Assembly (NCBI GenBank): GCA_905182865.1
Contig: CAJJCY010000002.1
Location: 257,040-321,039 of the forward strand
Direction of reading: 5' to 3'
Source: an uncultured SAR324 cluster bacterium
Lineage (GTDB): Bacteria; SAR324; NAC60-12
Length of the DNA stretch: 64,000 nucleotides
In this document: piece by piece, positions 10,230 through 19,020 of the stretch
How positions within the stretch are numbered: the first letter of the stretch is position 1
Layout: the number at the start of each line of letters is the position of its first letter
The notes under the pieces: generated by a model
What the model saw: only the letters and a program-made list of their open reading frames with translations
The model's database searches: none
Told to the model about the DNA's origin: nothing
Program-made: the position numbers and the translations under genes

Positions 10230-11045
10230 TGCCATCACAAAATAAAAATGGCTTAAAGGTTTGGCAAAAGCGCACAGCTCGCGAAAGTATATTCCATTGG
10301 GTTCTATGGCTAATTGGTAATTATGATTTTTACATATTGCTGGCAACAAATTTCAAAATCAACAACTTGGTTTTTTGTTTGGGATGCCCCAAGAATAGCT
10401 ACTGATTTATGGACACGCGCTACACCACCTAAGTGGGAATATATATCTCAATTGGGTAAGCCTATTTGGGATACTTTGAATATTGCTACACTTGGAACAT
10501 TATTTGCATTGATAATAGCTGTTCCTGTTGCATTTCTTGCTGCGAGAAATACCACTCCCTCAAGATTTATCATTAGACCAATTGCTTTGCTAATAATTGT
10601 TTCAACCCGCTCGATTAATTCGTTAATCTGGGCGCTATTGTTGATTGCGATCATTGGACCTGGCGTCTTCGCGGGTGTCATAGCAATAGCAATCCGGTCA
10701 ATCGGATTTTGCGCGAAACTGCTCTATGAAGCCATCGAGGAAATTGACGAGACACAGGTAGAAGCAATCACCGCAACCGGCGCATCACGTTGGCAAGTTA
10801 TGGCTTATGGTATCGTACCGCAAATCTTGCCAGCTTTTGCAGGGATTGCCGTGTTTCGGTGGGACATCAACATCCGCGAATCCACAGTGCTCGGCCTGGT
10901 AGGCGCAGGTGGAATCGGATTGCAACTTAATGCCTCACTCAATGTTCTTGCCTGGCCTCAGGTCACTCTGATCCTCATTCTCATTCTACTGGCAGTCATC
11001 TTCAGCGAATGGATTTCCGCCAAGGTACGTCACGCCATCATTTGA
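10229..11045 (+). CDS. phnE: Phosphonate ABC transporter permease (second, frameshifted near N-terminus)
   Basis: Second permease, homologous to its neighbour: EEIDETQVEAITATGASRWQ loop and [20 protein letters not shown] signature. The intact frame runs from about 10314, but a better start is the ATG at 10229, which overlaps the previous stop (TAATG). The frame from 10229 reads MPSQNKNG... up to FHWVLWLIG, and the family sequence then continues one base over as IMIFTYCWQQIS. So one extra base lies at about 10313-10320. Joined length is ~272 aa, matching the 273-aa sister. The choice of start rests on this coupling and length. Confidence 0.85.
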
Positions 11046-11058
11046 GGAGAGTTTTGTA

Positions 11059-11862
11059 ATGCAACCTCTTACTGATTCCTCTCAAAATGCCCTCCGGAAA
11101 ATCCGGTTTGTCCTGACCGATATTGACGATACGCTCACCGAAAATGGCAGACTTCCTGCTGCAAGTTATCAGGCCCTGGAAAGACTTCAACAAGCCGGAC
11201 TGAAAGTGATTCCCATTACCGGACGTCCTGCGGGCTGGTGTGACCATATAACCCGCATGTGGCCTGTGGATGGAATTGTAGGCGAAAACGGTGCTTTCTA
11301 TTTCGTTTATGATAGAGGGAAACGTAAAATGAAACGGCGCTTCTGGAAAACCGAAAACGAAAGAGCGACAGACCGCAAAAAACTTGGACAACTTCGAAAG
11401 CAAATTCTGTCCACAGTTGAAGGCTGTGCCGTTGCTTCCGATCAGTCCTACCGAGAAGCAGACCTTGCAATTGATTTTTGTGAGGATGTTCCTGCATTAC
11501 ACAAAGCATCAGTAGAACAAATTGTGAGATTGTTTGAAAAGGCAGGCGCAGTTGCTAAAGTAAGCTCGATTCACGTCAACGGCTGGTTTGGAAACTATGA
11601 CAAACTTGCGATGACAAGAATTTTACTGAATGAAGTATTTCAGACAGACATCGATCAGGCACAGGATCAAATCATCTTTTGCGGAGACTCTCCAAATGAT
11701 GCACCTATGTTTGGCTTTTTTGAAAATTCGGTTGGCGTTGCCAACGTTTTGGATTACAAAGATGAGTTGGAACATCAACCATCCTGGCTGACTACAAAAC
11801 CTGCCTCCGCTGGATTTGTGGAATTAGCTAGAGCAATACTGGACGCTCATTCGAATGCCTGA
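11059..11862 (+). CDS. HAD-superfamily phosphatase (Cof/IIB-like)
   Basis: Cytoplasmic HAD hydrolase, 267 aa, no signal peptide. Motif I is LTDIDDTLT (nucleophile Asp21, acid Asp23), motif II is the Thr in PITGRPAGW, motif III a Lys in NYDKLAM, and motif IV FCGDSPNDAPMF. A substantial insert between motifs II and III is the cap domain of the IIB class, shared with sugar-phosphate and mannosyl-phosphoglycerate phosphatases. It starts 13 bases after phnE2 with GAGGAG upstream and is surely co-transcribed with the importer. That suggests it dephosphorylates the imported compound or a product of it (inference). Confidence 0.82.
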   Translation: MQPLTDSSQNALRKIRFVLTDIDDTLTENGRLPAASYQALERLQQAGLKVIPITGRPAGWCDHITRMWPVDGIVGENGAFYFVYDRGKRKMKRRFWKTENERATDRKKLGQLRKQILSTVEGCAVASDQSYREADLAIDFCEDVPALHKASVEQIVRLFEKAGAVAKVSSIHVNGWFGNYDKLAMTRILLNEVFQTDIDQAQDQIIFCGDSPNDAPMFGFFENSVGVANVLDYKDELEHQPSWLTTKPASAGFVELARAILDAHSNA

Positions 11863-11978
11863 AAGTACATAGCAGCAAAATCCAGCGCAATTTCAATCTT
11901 CTCCATTTTAATTTCTAGCGGAGCACAGCGTAGACCAAGAATCCAGCTAAATTACGCCCCCGCTTTCTAAACACAATA

Positions 11979-12008
11979 TTGACAAACTAAGTACATCTGT
12001 TGTATCCT
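11979..12008 (+). promoter_or_regulatory. Candidate promoter upstream of moeA-like gene
   Basis: TTGACA (11979-11984), an 18-base spacer, then TATCCT (12003-12008), about 145 bases before the moeA-like start. The -35 is consensus, the -10 is weak. No recognisable molybdenum-cofactor riboswitch was found in this leader. Confidence 0.4.
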
Positions 12009-12151
12009 TTTTTCATTAACAGGAGTGAAATAAAGCGATGTTTTTCGAAACAGTAAACGAACTTTGTTTCCGAAAATCCGTGCTGGCCTTCCTTTAACTT
12101 CACCTGAGTTTATACCGGTCATCAAATCAGTGAGTTAAATTAGTTTTCAAA

Positions 12152-13981
12152 ATGAAACAGCAGCAATTTTTAAATTTAGCTTCAGCAGAGGAAGCAGAGG
12201 AGCGTTTTTGGCAGGCAGTTCAACCTGGACCACTTGGTGAAGAACTGATTCCCATCGAACACGCACGCGAAAGAATTTTGTCGCGAAATGTGATTGCCAA
12301 ACACAACGTTCCCTATTTTGATAGAAGTAATTTCGACGGCTTTGCGGTACGTGCAGAAGACACTTTTGGCGCACAGGAAACTGCTCCTGTTTCCCTAAAT
12401 TTGAATCCGGAAGTCCTAGCCTGTGGAGTTGTTCCAGAAAAATCAGTCAATCAGGGTACTGCGACAACCATTGCTACTGGCGGAGTTATGCCACGCGGTG
12501 CAGACTCTGTGGTGATGATTGAAAACACTTTACCGATTGAAGTTGATAAATCCGGAGAGGCAGGAATTAAAATCCTCAAAGCTGTAGTTCCGTCAGGTGG
12601 AGTGTCACTGGCAGGCTCAGATATTGGGGCAGGGGAGGTGGTTTTGCGAATCGGCGACCTCCTGGGTTATCGGGAAACAGGTACACTGGCAGCACTGGGA
12701 GAAGCAAAGGTCTGGATCTGGCGTCGTCCAAAAGTTGGTATCATTTCGACTGGAGATGAGTTGGTTGCACCCGGAGGACAGATGGAACTGGGAAAGGTTT
12801 TTGATTCAAATGCAACTGTTCTGGGCCATGCTGTTGAAGAAATGGGTTGCGAACCTGTGCATTTTGGAATTGTTCCGGATGAAGAATCACGTCTTGAGAC
12901 AGTTCTCAGAGAAGCACTTGAACTAGATTTTGTACTGATATCCGGAGGCACATCAAAAGGGGAGGGAGACCTGAATTATAGGGTTTTTGAAAAATACAAT
13001 AATCCCGGAATTTTGGTACACGGTGTCGCACTAAAACCGGGAAAACCTCTTTGTCTTGCAATTCTTGCTGGAACTCCAGCAGCCATTCTTCCAGGATTCC
13101 CCACATCTGCCACTTTCACTTTCAGCAAATTTATTGCTCCAGTCCTGCGGGCCATGGCCGGACGGCTTCCGGAACCCACTACTCACGTTAAAGCAAATGT
13201 TCCGGTTCGTTTGAATTCTGATAAAGGACGTACAGAATTTAATCTTGTCCACCTGGTTAGAAATGATTCCGGTTTCAGCGCATATTCTACAGGAAAGGGT
13301 TCTGGTTCAATCACCGGATTTACGCGTGCAGACGGTTTCATGGAAATTCCCTGCAATACCGAAATGGTTGAAGTTGATGAAGAAGTTAGCATCCAATTAC
13401 TTGGGAAATCAGCACATCCTCCGGATTTGATGATCATCGGAAGTCACTGTGTCGGGTTGGATTATTTAATCGGAGAAATGCAAAAACGCGGAGTTTTATG
13501 TAAATTTCTGGCAGTTGGAAGTATGGGAGGATTTTTAGCTGCTGAACGGGGTGAATGCGATTTGGCCGGCACTCATTTGCTGGATGAAAATTCAGGAGAA
13601 TACAACCGCCATTTACTTACTCCTGAACTGCATCTGCAGAAGGGATACCGACGTAGCCAGGGGTTGCTGTTTCGTAAAGATGATTCCAATTTTACAGACC
13701 TTAAATCAGATTTTGAAAATGCAATTCAGCAAATTATCAATAATGCTGAAGTGCGCATAATTAATCGAAACCGGGGAAGCGGCACACGGATTTTACTAGA
13801 CCGTTTGTTAGCAGATCAACGTCCCGCAGGTTTTTTTCAGGAAGCAAAATCGCACAATTCTGTTGCTGCGGCAATATCACAAAATCGTGCTGATTGGGGG
13901 ATAGCAATTCGTTCTGTTGCCGAAGATTTGGGACTTGGGTTTTATCCAATTCAGGATGAAGAATATGATTTTATTTTATAA
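12152..13981 (+). CDS. moeA: MoeA-like molybdopterin molybdenumtransferase with C-terminal periplasmic-binding-like domain
   Basis: 609 aa. Residues 1-~410 are MoeA: an N-terminal RILSRNVIAKHNVPYFDRSN stretch, TIATGGVMPRGADSVVMIE, the MPT-binding core VGIISTGDELVAPGG, SGGTSKGEGD and the ILPGFPTSA loop. MoeA ligates Mo or W into molybdopterin-AMP. Residues ~420-609 form a PBP-like domain (LMIIGSHCVGLDYLI, then RNRGSGTRILLD and a FYPIQDEEYDFIL ending) known from MoeA-LysR-substrate-domain fusions in bacteria. This domain may sense or deliver the metal oxyanion or cofactor (inference). A second, plain MoeA sits at 26405-27658 beside tungstate uptake genes. Confidence 0.87.
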   Translation: MKQQQFLNLASAEEAEERFWQAVQPGPLGEELIPIEHARERILSRNVIAKHNVPYFDRSNFDGFAVRAEDTFGAQETAPVSLNLNPEVLACGVVPEKSVNQGTATTIATGGVMPRGADSVVMIENTLPIEVDKSGEAGIKILKAVVPSGGVSLAGSDIGAGEVVLRIGDLLGYRETGTLAALGEAKVWIWRRPKVGIISTGDELVAPGGQMELGKVFDSNATVLGHAVEEMGCEPVHFGIVPDEESRLETVLREALELDFVLISGGTSKGEGDLNYRVFEKYNNPGILVHGVALKPGKPLCLAILAGTPAAILPGFPTSATFTFSKFIAPVLRAMAGRLPEPTTHVKANVPVRLNSDKGRTEFNLVHLVRNDSGFSAYSTGKGSGSITGFTRADGFMEIPCNTEMVEVDEEVSIQLLGKSAHPPDLMIIGSHCVGLDYLIGEMQKRGVLCKFLAVGSMGGFLAAERGECDLAGTHLLDENSGEYNRHLLTPELHLQKGYRRSQGLLFRKDDSNFTDLKSDFENAIQQIINNAEVRIINRNRGSGTRILLDRLLADQRPAGFFQEAKSHNSVAAAISQNRADWGIAIRSVAEDLGLGFYPIQDEEYDFIL

Positions 13982-14137
13982 CCCCAATCTTTTTTTGTCT
14001 TGAAATAATTGATTGATAAGACCAGAACATAATTATACTTGCAAAAATTAACCCTGATGTTTTAAAATTAATTTAAAGTTTTTAAGGGATATAACGTTAC
14101 CCTCACTCTCGTTAATTTAACTCAATTAATTTGAATC

Positions 14138-14680
14138 ATGTATTTTCTTTACATTAAAGCACTCCACATCATTGGCGTTATTGTGTGGTTTGCTGGACTC
14201 TTTTACCTCGGACGACTTTTTGTATATCATCAGGAAGCAAATCTCCGTTCTGAACCGTTACGGACAGTAATGAAGTTGCAGTTTTCGCAGATGGAAAGAC
14301 GCCTTTATTACGGAATTACTTGGCCCGGCCTGTGCATCTCGATTGTCTTTGGAACTGCCTTAATTTTTGAAATTGGTTTGCAAAATTGGCTACACTATAA
14401 ATTAGGACTCGTGGCATTATTGGTCGGATATCATTTGTGGTGCGGACATCTTCGCAAACAACTGCTGAATGATAGGTGCAACTGGAGCACAAAACAATTT
14501 CGTTTTTTTAATGAAATCCCAACACTGCTCCTGGTCAGTATCGTTTTTATTGTGGTATTTAAGAATGAGTTTTCGTGGAGCATTTTTTCAATTATACTGG
14601 GTAGTTTAATTTTACTAATTAGCGTAACACTACAGTGGCTGGTAAAGCGTCGGGAAAATGAGGCTACCGAAAATAATTGA
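14138..14680 (+). CDS. hemJ: HemJ-like protoporphyrinogen oxidase
   Basis: Integral membrane protein of 180 aa with four predicted helices, matching the HemJ/UPF0093 family that oxidises protoporphyrinogen IX in many Gram-negative bacteria. The N-terminal KALHIIGVIVWFAGLFYLGR holds the conserved His10, and the family segment SQMERRLYYGITWPG follows. A Lys-rich YKLGLVALLVGYH helix carries a further conserved Lys and His. Haem supply fits the many c-type cytochromes downstream. Followed 13 bases later by a lipoprotein gene. Confidence 0.85.
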   Translation: MYFLYIKALHIIGVIVWFAGLFYLGRLFVYHQEANLRSEPLRTVMKLQFSQMERRLYYGITWPGLCISIVFGTALIFEIGLQNWLHYKLGLVALLVGYHLWCGHLRKQLLNDRCNWSTKQFRFFNEIPTLLLVSIVFIVVFKNEFSWSIFSIILGSLILLISVTLQWLVKRRENEATENN

Positions 14681-14693
14681 ATCTGTTGAGATA

Positions 14694-15386
14694 ATGAAAA
14701 AATACAAAATGCAGCATAAACATCTGGTTTTGATTATATTTGCTGTTCTGGTAACAGGCTGCAGTTGGTTTAGCGATTCTACAGAACCAGTGAACGAATC
14801 TTATGAGGCCGGTAAAAAAGCTCTTGAAGAAGGTAATTACGAAATAGCCAAGTCTTACTTTCGTGAAATCAGTCCGGATTCTTCATTCTATCCGCAGGCA
14901 ATCTGGATGATTCAGAAAGTGCCTTTCAAAAAAGGAGTAGCAGCTTTTGAACAGAAACAGTACCAAATTGCAATTTTTGAATTGTCAAGGATTCCACTTC
15001 ACTCTCCAGATTATGCAGAATCTCGGCGATATCTGAAGCTGGTGAATCTTGCCCTGCTGAACAAACAGTTTCTGAATACTTCCGGTCAAGATCGTTTTGT
15101 GCTGGTCCAGGAAATCATAGATATTGCATATGAATTAGCAGACTCAAAACTAATTTTAGAGAGCGTGGATCTTATTTATACCGGACTTGATAAGTCTACT
15201 TCAACCAGACATACCAGGGATTTAATCTATCTGCTTGGAAGCGTTGTTTCTATAAATAACGATCTGGCATTACAGCAAAAAGCCCTTAATTATTTATTGA
15301 CTGATTTTGAGCAGTTGTACAAACATTCAGAAGTAAGGCCTGAAGTTTTCAGAATTATTGGAAACCTTAAATTGGAAATGATGTGA
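14694..15386 (+). CDS. TPR-like lipoprotein of unknown function
   Basis: About 230 aa, starting at the ATG at 14694. The N-terminus is a lipoprotein signal, hydrophobic LVLIIFAVLVTGC with the lipidated Cys at residue 23. The body is helical with tetratricopeptide-like spacing (YEAGKKALEEGNYEIAKSYF, then FEQKQYQIAIFELSRIPLHS), resembling outer-membrane assembly or trafficking lipoproteins. An earlier in-frame ATG at 14658 would overlap hemJ and put extra charged residues before the signal, so I prefer 14694. Function not recognised. Confidence 0.75.
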   Translation: MKKYKMQHKHLVLIIFAVLVTGCSWFSDSTEPVNESYEAGKKALEEGNYEIAKSYFREISPDSSFYPQAIWMIQKVPFKKGVAAFEQKQYQIAIFELSRIPLHSPDYAESRRYLKLVNLALLNKQFLNTSGQDRFVLVQEIIDIAYELADSKLILESVDLIYTGLDKSTSTRHTRDLIYLLGSVVSINNDLALQQKALNYLLTDFEQLYKHSEVRPEVFRIIGNLKLEMM

Positions 15387-15513
15387 TCACCGGTTTAGAT
15401 TGCAGTTGCAGTGTCCTTCAAAAACCATTCAAAAGTTAAATTTATACCAGGCAGGCAATTATTGTTTAGATTTTAAATTCAAACTAAAACCAATAACATA
15501 ATCCTCTCTTCCT

Positions 15514-16245
15514 TCATCCTTCAACCTTCCTCCTGCTCTCCCTCAGAGCAATTTTTCCAAGCCAAAGACTGATGCATCCCATTATGATGATCAGTAAATA
15601 TGCTTCTCTCTCCATCTTCAAAGACAGAAAAAAATCATACAGGCCGTGCAGAAATGCTGAAATGAGCCATCCTTGAATTATTGTGGCCATCGGCAGGAAA
15701 TATCTGAATTTTATTTCTTGGGAGGAATCAAGCGCTATCCGTGATTTTGCCGCATAATATCCCATTGGTACACTCATAAAAGCATGTGCAGGAATGGTAA
15801 TGACCGTTCTTGTAGCAACAACTGCCACTCCAAATTGATCCAGATAATAAAAGTTTTCCATTGTTGCAAACCCAACTGAAACTACTGCAGCATAGAGAAT
15901 TCCATCAAAAGGGTCCTTCAGATGACGGCTTGGAAAAACTACTGCCAGCAATACAAGTAACTTTGCAAACTCCTCATTTATACCAACTAGAAACCAGAAG
16001 CCTGAACTAAGAAGGGATATCGACTTACCAAGTACAATAATCTGTGGTAATGGTGCTTCCGGCCAAAATAGTGTATATTTTTCAATCGCATGATTTAAGA
16101 CTAGAGCCAGCATCCCACATGCCATTCCTCCTAGAAAAAGGACGAGCAGTAAGGGCAGGTAAACTTTTTTGTAGCGCTGTGCATGATAAAATACCCAGCC
16201 CCAGAGAATCCCTGGAACTAGAACAATTCCGATAATGGGCAGCAT
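15514..16245 (-). CDS. PrsW-type intramembrane metalloprotease family protein
   Basis: 243-aa polytopic membrane protein with PrsW/CPBP-like signatures: GINEEFAKLL (Glu91-Glu92, Lys95), GFATMENFYYL, PAHAFMSVPMGYYA and the late HGLYDF. In Bacillus, PrsW cleaves an anti-sigma factor; no anti-sigma gene is next to this one. Seven to eight hydrophobic segments are visible. It stands alone, convergent with the lipoprotein gene. Confidence 0.82.
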   Translation of the reverse strand: MLPIIGIVLVPGILWGWVFYHAQRYKKVYLPLLLVLFLGGMACGMLALVLNHAIEKYTLFWPEAPLPQIIVLGKSISLLSSGFWFLVGINEEFAKLLVLLAVVFPSRHLKDPFDGILYAAVVSVGFATMENFYYLDQFGVAVVATRTVITIPAHAFMSVPMGYYAAKSRIALDSSQEIKFRYFLPMATIIQGWLISAFLHGLYDFFLSLKMEREAYLLIIIMGCISLWLGKIALRESRRKVEG

Positions 16246-16373
16246 ACTAACTTTTTCTAAGTGTTGTAATTACTTTTTGTTCGTGGCATAGTTTCCGTAG
16301 AAACTGAAAAAAATATCTTACATGTTGACTGGAGGGAGTCTGCAGCATGTAGCAAGAATGTAAAAAAACTCAA

Positions 16374-17796
16374 ATGCAGCGAAAATCACTCTCATCACCC
16401 AAGAACGAGAAAGAACTGAATCTTGTTACAGAAATCATCAAGTCCGGACGCTATTTCAGCGAGATCAGCCTATCTTACCTTAAAAAAATGCTGCGTCAAG
16501 GTGAATTAGTTTCCTTGAATTCTGAAGAGTACCTGATTCGAGAAGATCATCCCAAACCACCCGAGTTGATAGTCCTTCTGGAAGGTTCTCTGGCCGTAAC
16601 TTCACAAAGTCTTTTCATCATGCGTCTTGATCTTCCCGGAGATGTTGTCGGCGAAATGTCAATCATAAACGACGATCCTAATCCATTCGCCGATGTTATT
16701 GCAGAAGAAAATTCTAAAGTGGTGATTTTCCCAAATCATCTCTTCATAGTTAAATGGAATGACACAAAAGTCTCTGTTGCATATTTGATGTTTTCACATA
16801 TTCTTGCAGAAAAACTGAAACAAACAACCGCACAGTTCTTGTTGAATAAAAATGTCCGGACACAAGATGGAACACTCCCGATAATCGGCATTCTTGATCC
16901 GGACAAAGAATATCGTACTTCAATCAAAACCATACTTGCAAATGAATGGGACAAGGCCAGAGTAGTTGAATTTGAATCATACAAAAAATTTATTGAAAAT
17001 CAGAGAAAGAATAATTTCGATTTTCTAATAATTGATCCTGAAAATTTTACTGGTGGTTTTTCTCGAAAAGATTCTATTCAAATCTTGATTGAAATATGCT
17101 GTTCTCATTTTTCGCCCATCCTGGTTGTTAGTAAATATTGTATTAAAGAAGAAAACAGGCGCTTTCTTGCGGGACTCAGAGTAGACAGATTTTTTAAGTA
17201 AACCATTTTCAGATTTTGACTTGAAACACATAATTGCCAAAATCCGAAAAGATCATCATCTTCATAAAGAGCTGGAACAGGTAGAGATTACTGCTGACAC
17301 AGACAGACTTACCGGATTAGCCAACCGCCGCAGGATGGATGAGTTTGTGGAGGCAATGGTAACCCTTTACCCGGGAGAACAACAACCATTCTCGTTTATA
17401 ATCGCTGATGTGGATCACTTTAAACATTATAATGATACACATGGCCATCAAATGGGCGACGTTGTCCTTGCCTCAGTTGCCTCAATCTTCAAAAACAGGA
17501 TCCGGAGAGGTGACCTGGCTGCACGTTTTGGAGGTGATGAATTCGTAGTCATTTTACCAAAATGCGGAAAAATGAATGCACTTTTGATTGGTGATAAACT
17601 TCACACGGCAATTGCCGATGAAAAATTTCCAAATCAGGAACAGCAACCGCTGGGTAATCTCACTTGTACATTTGGGATTGCAACATTTCCGGAAGATGCA
17701 GATACAAGAGAACTACTCCTGAAAAAGGCTGATGACTGTTTATATGAGGGGAAAAAGAGAGGAAGGAACACAGTTGTTGCGGCTGAGCCTGACTGA
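16374..17796 (+). CDS. Cyclic-nucleotide-binding / receiver-like / GGDEF signalling protein (frameshifted)
   Basis: Two adjacent frames encode what looks like one ~474-aa protein. 16374-17201 contains a cNMP-binding-like domain (ELIVLLEGSLAVTSQS, LPGDVVGEMSII, residues ~40-150) and a receiver-like domain (PIIGILDPDKEYRTSIK, FDFLIIDPENF, PILVVSK). It ends at RVDRFFK. One base over, the sequence reads SKPFSDFDLKHIIAKI, completing the Lys-Pro-Phe end of a receiver domain and running into a GGDEF domain (FGGDEFVVILP, with RxxD as RRGD five residues earlier, an apparent inhibitory I-site). The shift is at TTTTTTAA, 17190-17197. The protein would make cyclic-di-GMP under control of two sensory modules. 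Confidence 0.8.
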
Positions 17797-17962
17797 GATT
17801 TGATTCCACAATGATAAGGTCCTCATCCGGGAATAAATCAATGGTACAGTACATAAATTGTGACTATCGAGTAAATAAAATAATTAACACTAAAGAAAAT
17901 CTTTCAATTTTTTCATAAAAATATTCTAAATAATATATTAAGGTCTTGCAAATAAACTTATA

Positions 17963-17992
17963 TTACCGCAATATACAAAGGATTTGCGGTAA
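17963..17992 (+). promoter_or_regulatory. Hairpin in the rplM-rpsI leader
   Basis: Perfect 9-bp stem TTACCGCAA (17963-17971) with TTGCGGTAA (17984-17992) and a 12-base loop, about 70 bases before the L13 start. Ribosomal protein operons are often autoregulated through leader structures; this one is a candidate for L13/S9 feedback. No clear promoter was identified in 17797-18060. Confidence 0.45.
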
Positions 17993-18060
17993 ATATTTAA
18001 TTAAAACTGCCTGAAAAAATAGTTGATCTAATGACATCAGAAAAAAGATTGAGATAATTA

Positions 18061-18504
18061 ATGAATACTAAATTTGCCAGAAAAGAGGATTTCTACAATG
18101 GAACGCACCCACGAGCCTGGTGGATTGTGGATGCAGAGGGCCGTACACTGGGCCGGTTGGCAACACAGATTGCCAATGTGCTGCGTGGAAAGCATAAAAC
18201 TTTGTTTTCTCCACATGTAGACACAGGAGATTTTGTAATTGTGGTTAATGCAGAAAAAATCCACGTAAGCGGTAAAAAAAATGAGGATAAAATGTACTAT
18301 CATCATACTGGATATCCTGGAGGAATTAAGAGCGCCAGATATTATGAACTGCAGGAAAAACATCCTGAGCGCATTGTGGAAGGTGCTGTCAAAGGTATGA
18401 TGCCAAAAAACGCACTTAACCGACGTACCCTTCAGCGTTTAAAAGTTTATACCGGTTCAGAGCACCCACACGAATCTCAACAACCTCAGCCCCTTAATAT
18501 CTGA
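18061..18504 (+). CDS. rplM: 50S ribosomal protein L13
   Basis: 147 aa. Typical L13: [20 protein letters not shown] near the N-terminus, [31 protein letters not shown] and [19 protein letters not shown]. It is an early-assembling 50S protein. Followed after three bases by rpsI, the conserved bacterial pair. Confidence 0.98.
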   Translation: MNTKFARKEDFYNGTHPRAWWIVDAEGRTLGRLATQIANVLRGKHKTLFSPHVDTGDFVIVVNAEKIHVSGKKNEDKMYYHHTGYPGGIKSARYYELQEKHPERIVEGAVKGMMPKNALNRRTLQRLKVYTGSEHPHESQQPQPLNI

Positions 18505-18507
18505 CCT

Positions 18508-18909
18508 ATGGTAAAAAAAGCAACTGTACAATACTACGGAACTGGACGTCGAAAAGAATCAGTAGCCCGCGTTTACCTCAGGCCGGGAAAAGGTGAAATT
18601 GTAGTAAACAAACGACCTGTTGAAGATTATTTTGGTCGAGAAACTCTTAAAATGGTTCTCCGTCAGCCCTTGGAACTAACCGAGTCACTTGAAAAATTTG
18701 ATATATTTATCAACGTTCACGGAGGCGGACTTACAGGACAAGCGGGTGCTATTCGACATGGAATTTCCCGTGCATTATTACTTGCTCTAGAAGACTCACG
18801 TGATGTTCTGAAAAAGGCCGGAATGCTGACACGTGACTCCCGCAAAGTTGAACGTAAGAAATACGGACAGCCAGGTGCACGTAAAAAATATCAATTTTCT
18901 AAACGTTAA
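18508..18909 (+). CDS. rpsI: 30S ribosomal protein S9
   Basis: 133 aa. Typical S9: [20 protein letters not shown] at the N-terminus, [20 protein letters not shown], and the basic tail [14 protein letters not shown] whose last Arg contacts P-site tRNA. Translated with rplM. Confidence 0.98.
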   Translation: MVKKATVQYYGTGRRKESVARVYLRPGKGEIVVNKRPVEDYFGRETLKMVLRQPLELTESLEKFDIFINVHGGGLTGQAGAIRHGISRALLLALEDSRDVLKKAGMLTRDSRKVERKKYGQPGARKKYQFSKR

Positions 18910-18917
18910 TTTATTGG

Positions 18918-18951
18918 CTGTGTTTGACTGCAATGTAAGTGTTAAACACAG
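18918..18951 (+). terminator. Terminator-like hairpin after rpsI
   Basis: 8-bp stem CTGTGTTT (18918-18925) and AAACACAG (18944-18951) followed by TTTCTCACTTTCCTT, nine bases after the rpsI stop. The long loop and low GC make it a moderate candidate. Confidence 0.5.
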
Positions 18952-19020
18952 TTTCTCACTTTCCTTACTTTTCTCTTAGTAATTCTTAAAGAGGACTCTG
19001 CATAGCTTTTATAAAGCCGC

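Noticed and set aside
11863-12151. Molybdenum-cofactor riboswitch before the moeA-like gene
   Set aside because: No conserved core or paired arms of that class could be recognised; only a promoter-like pair of boxes.
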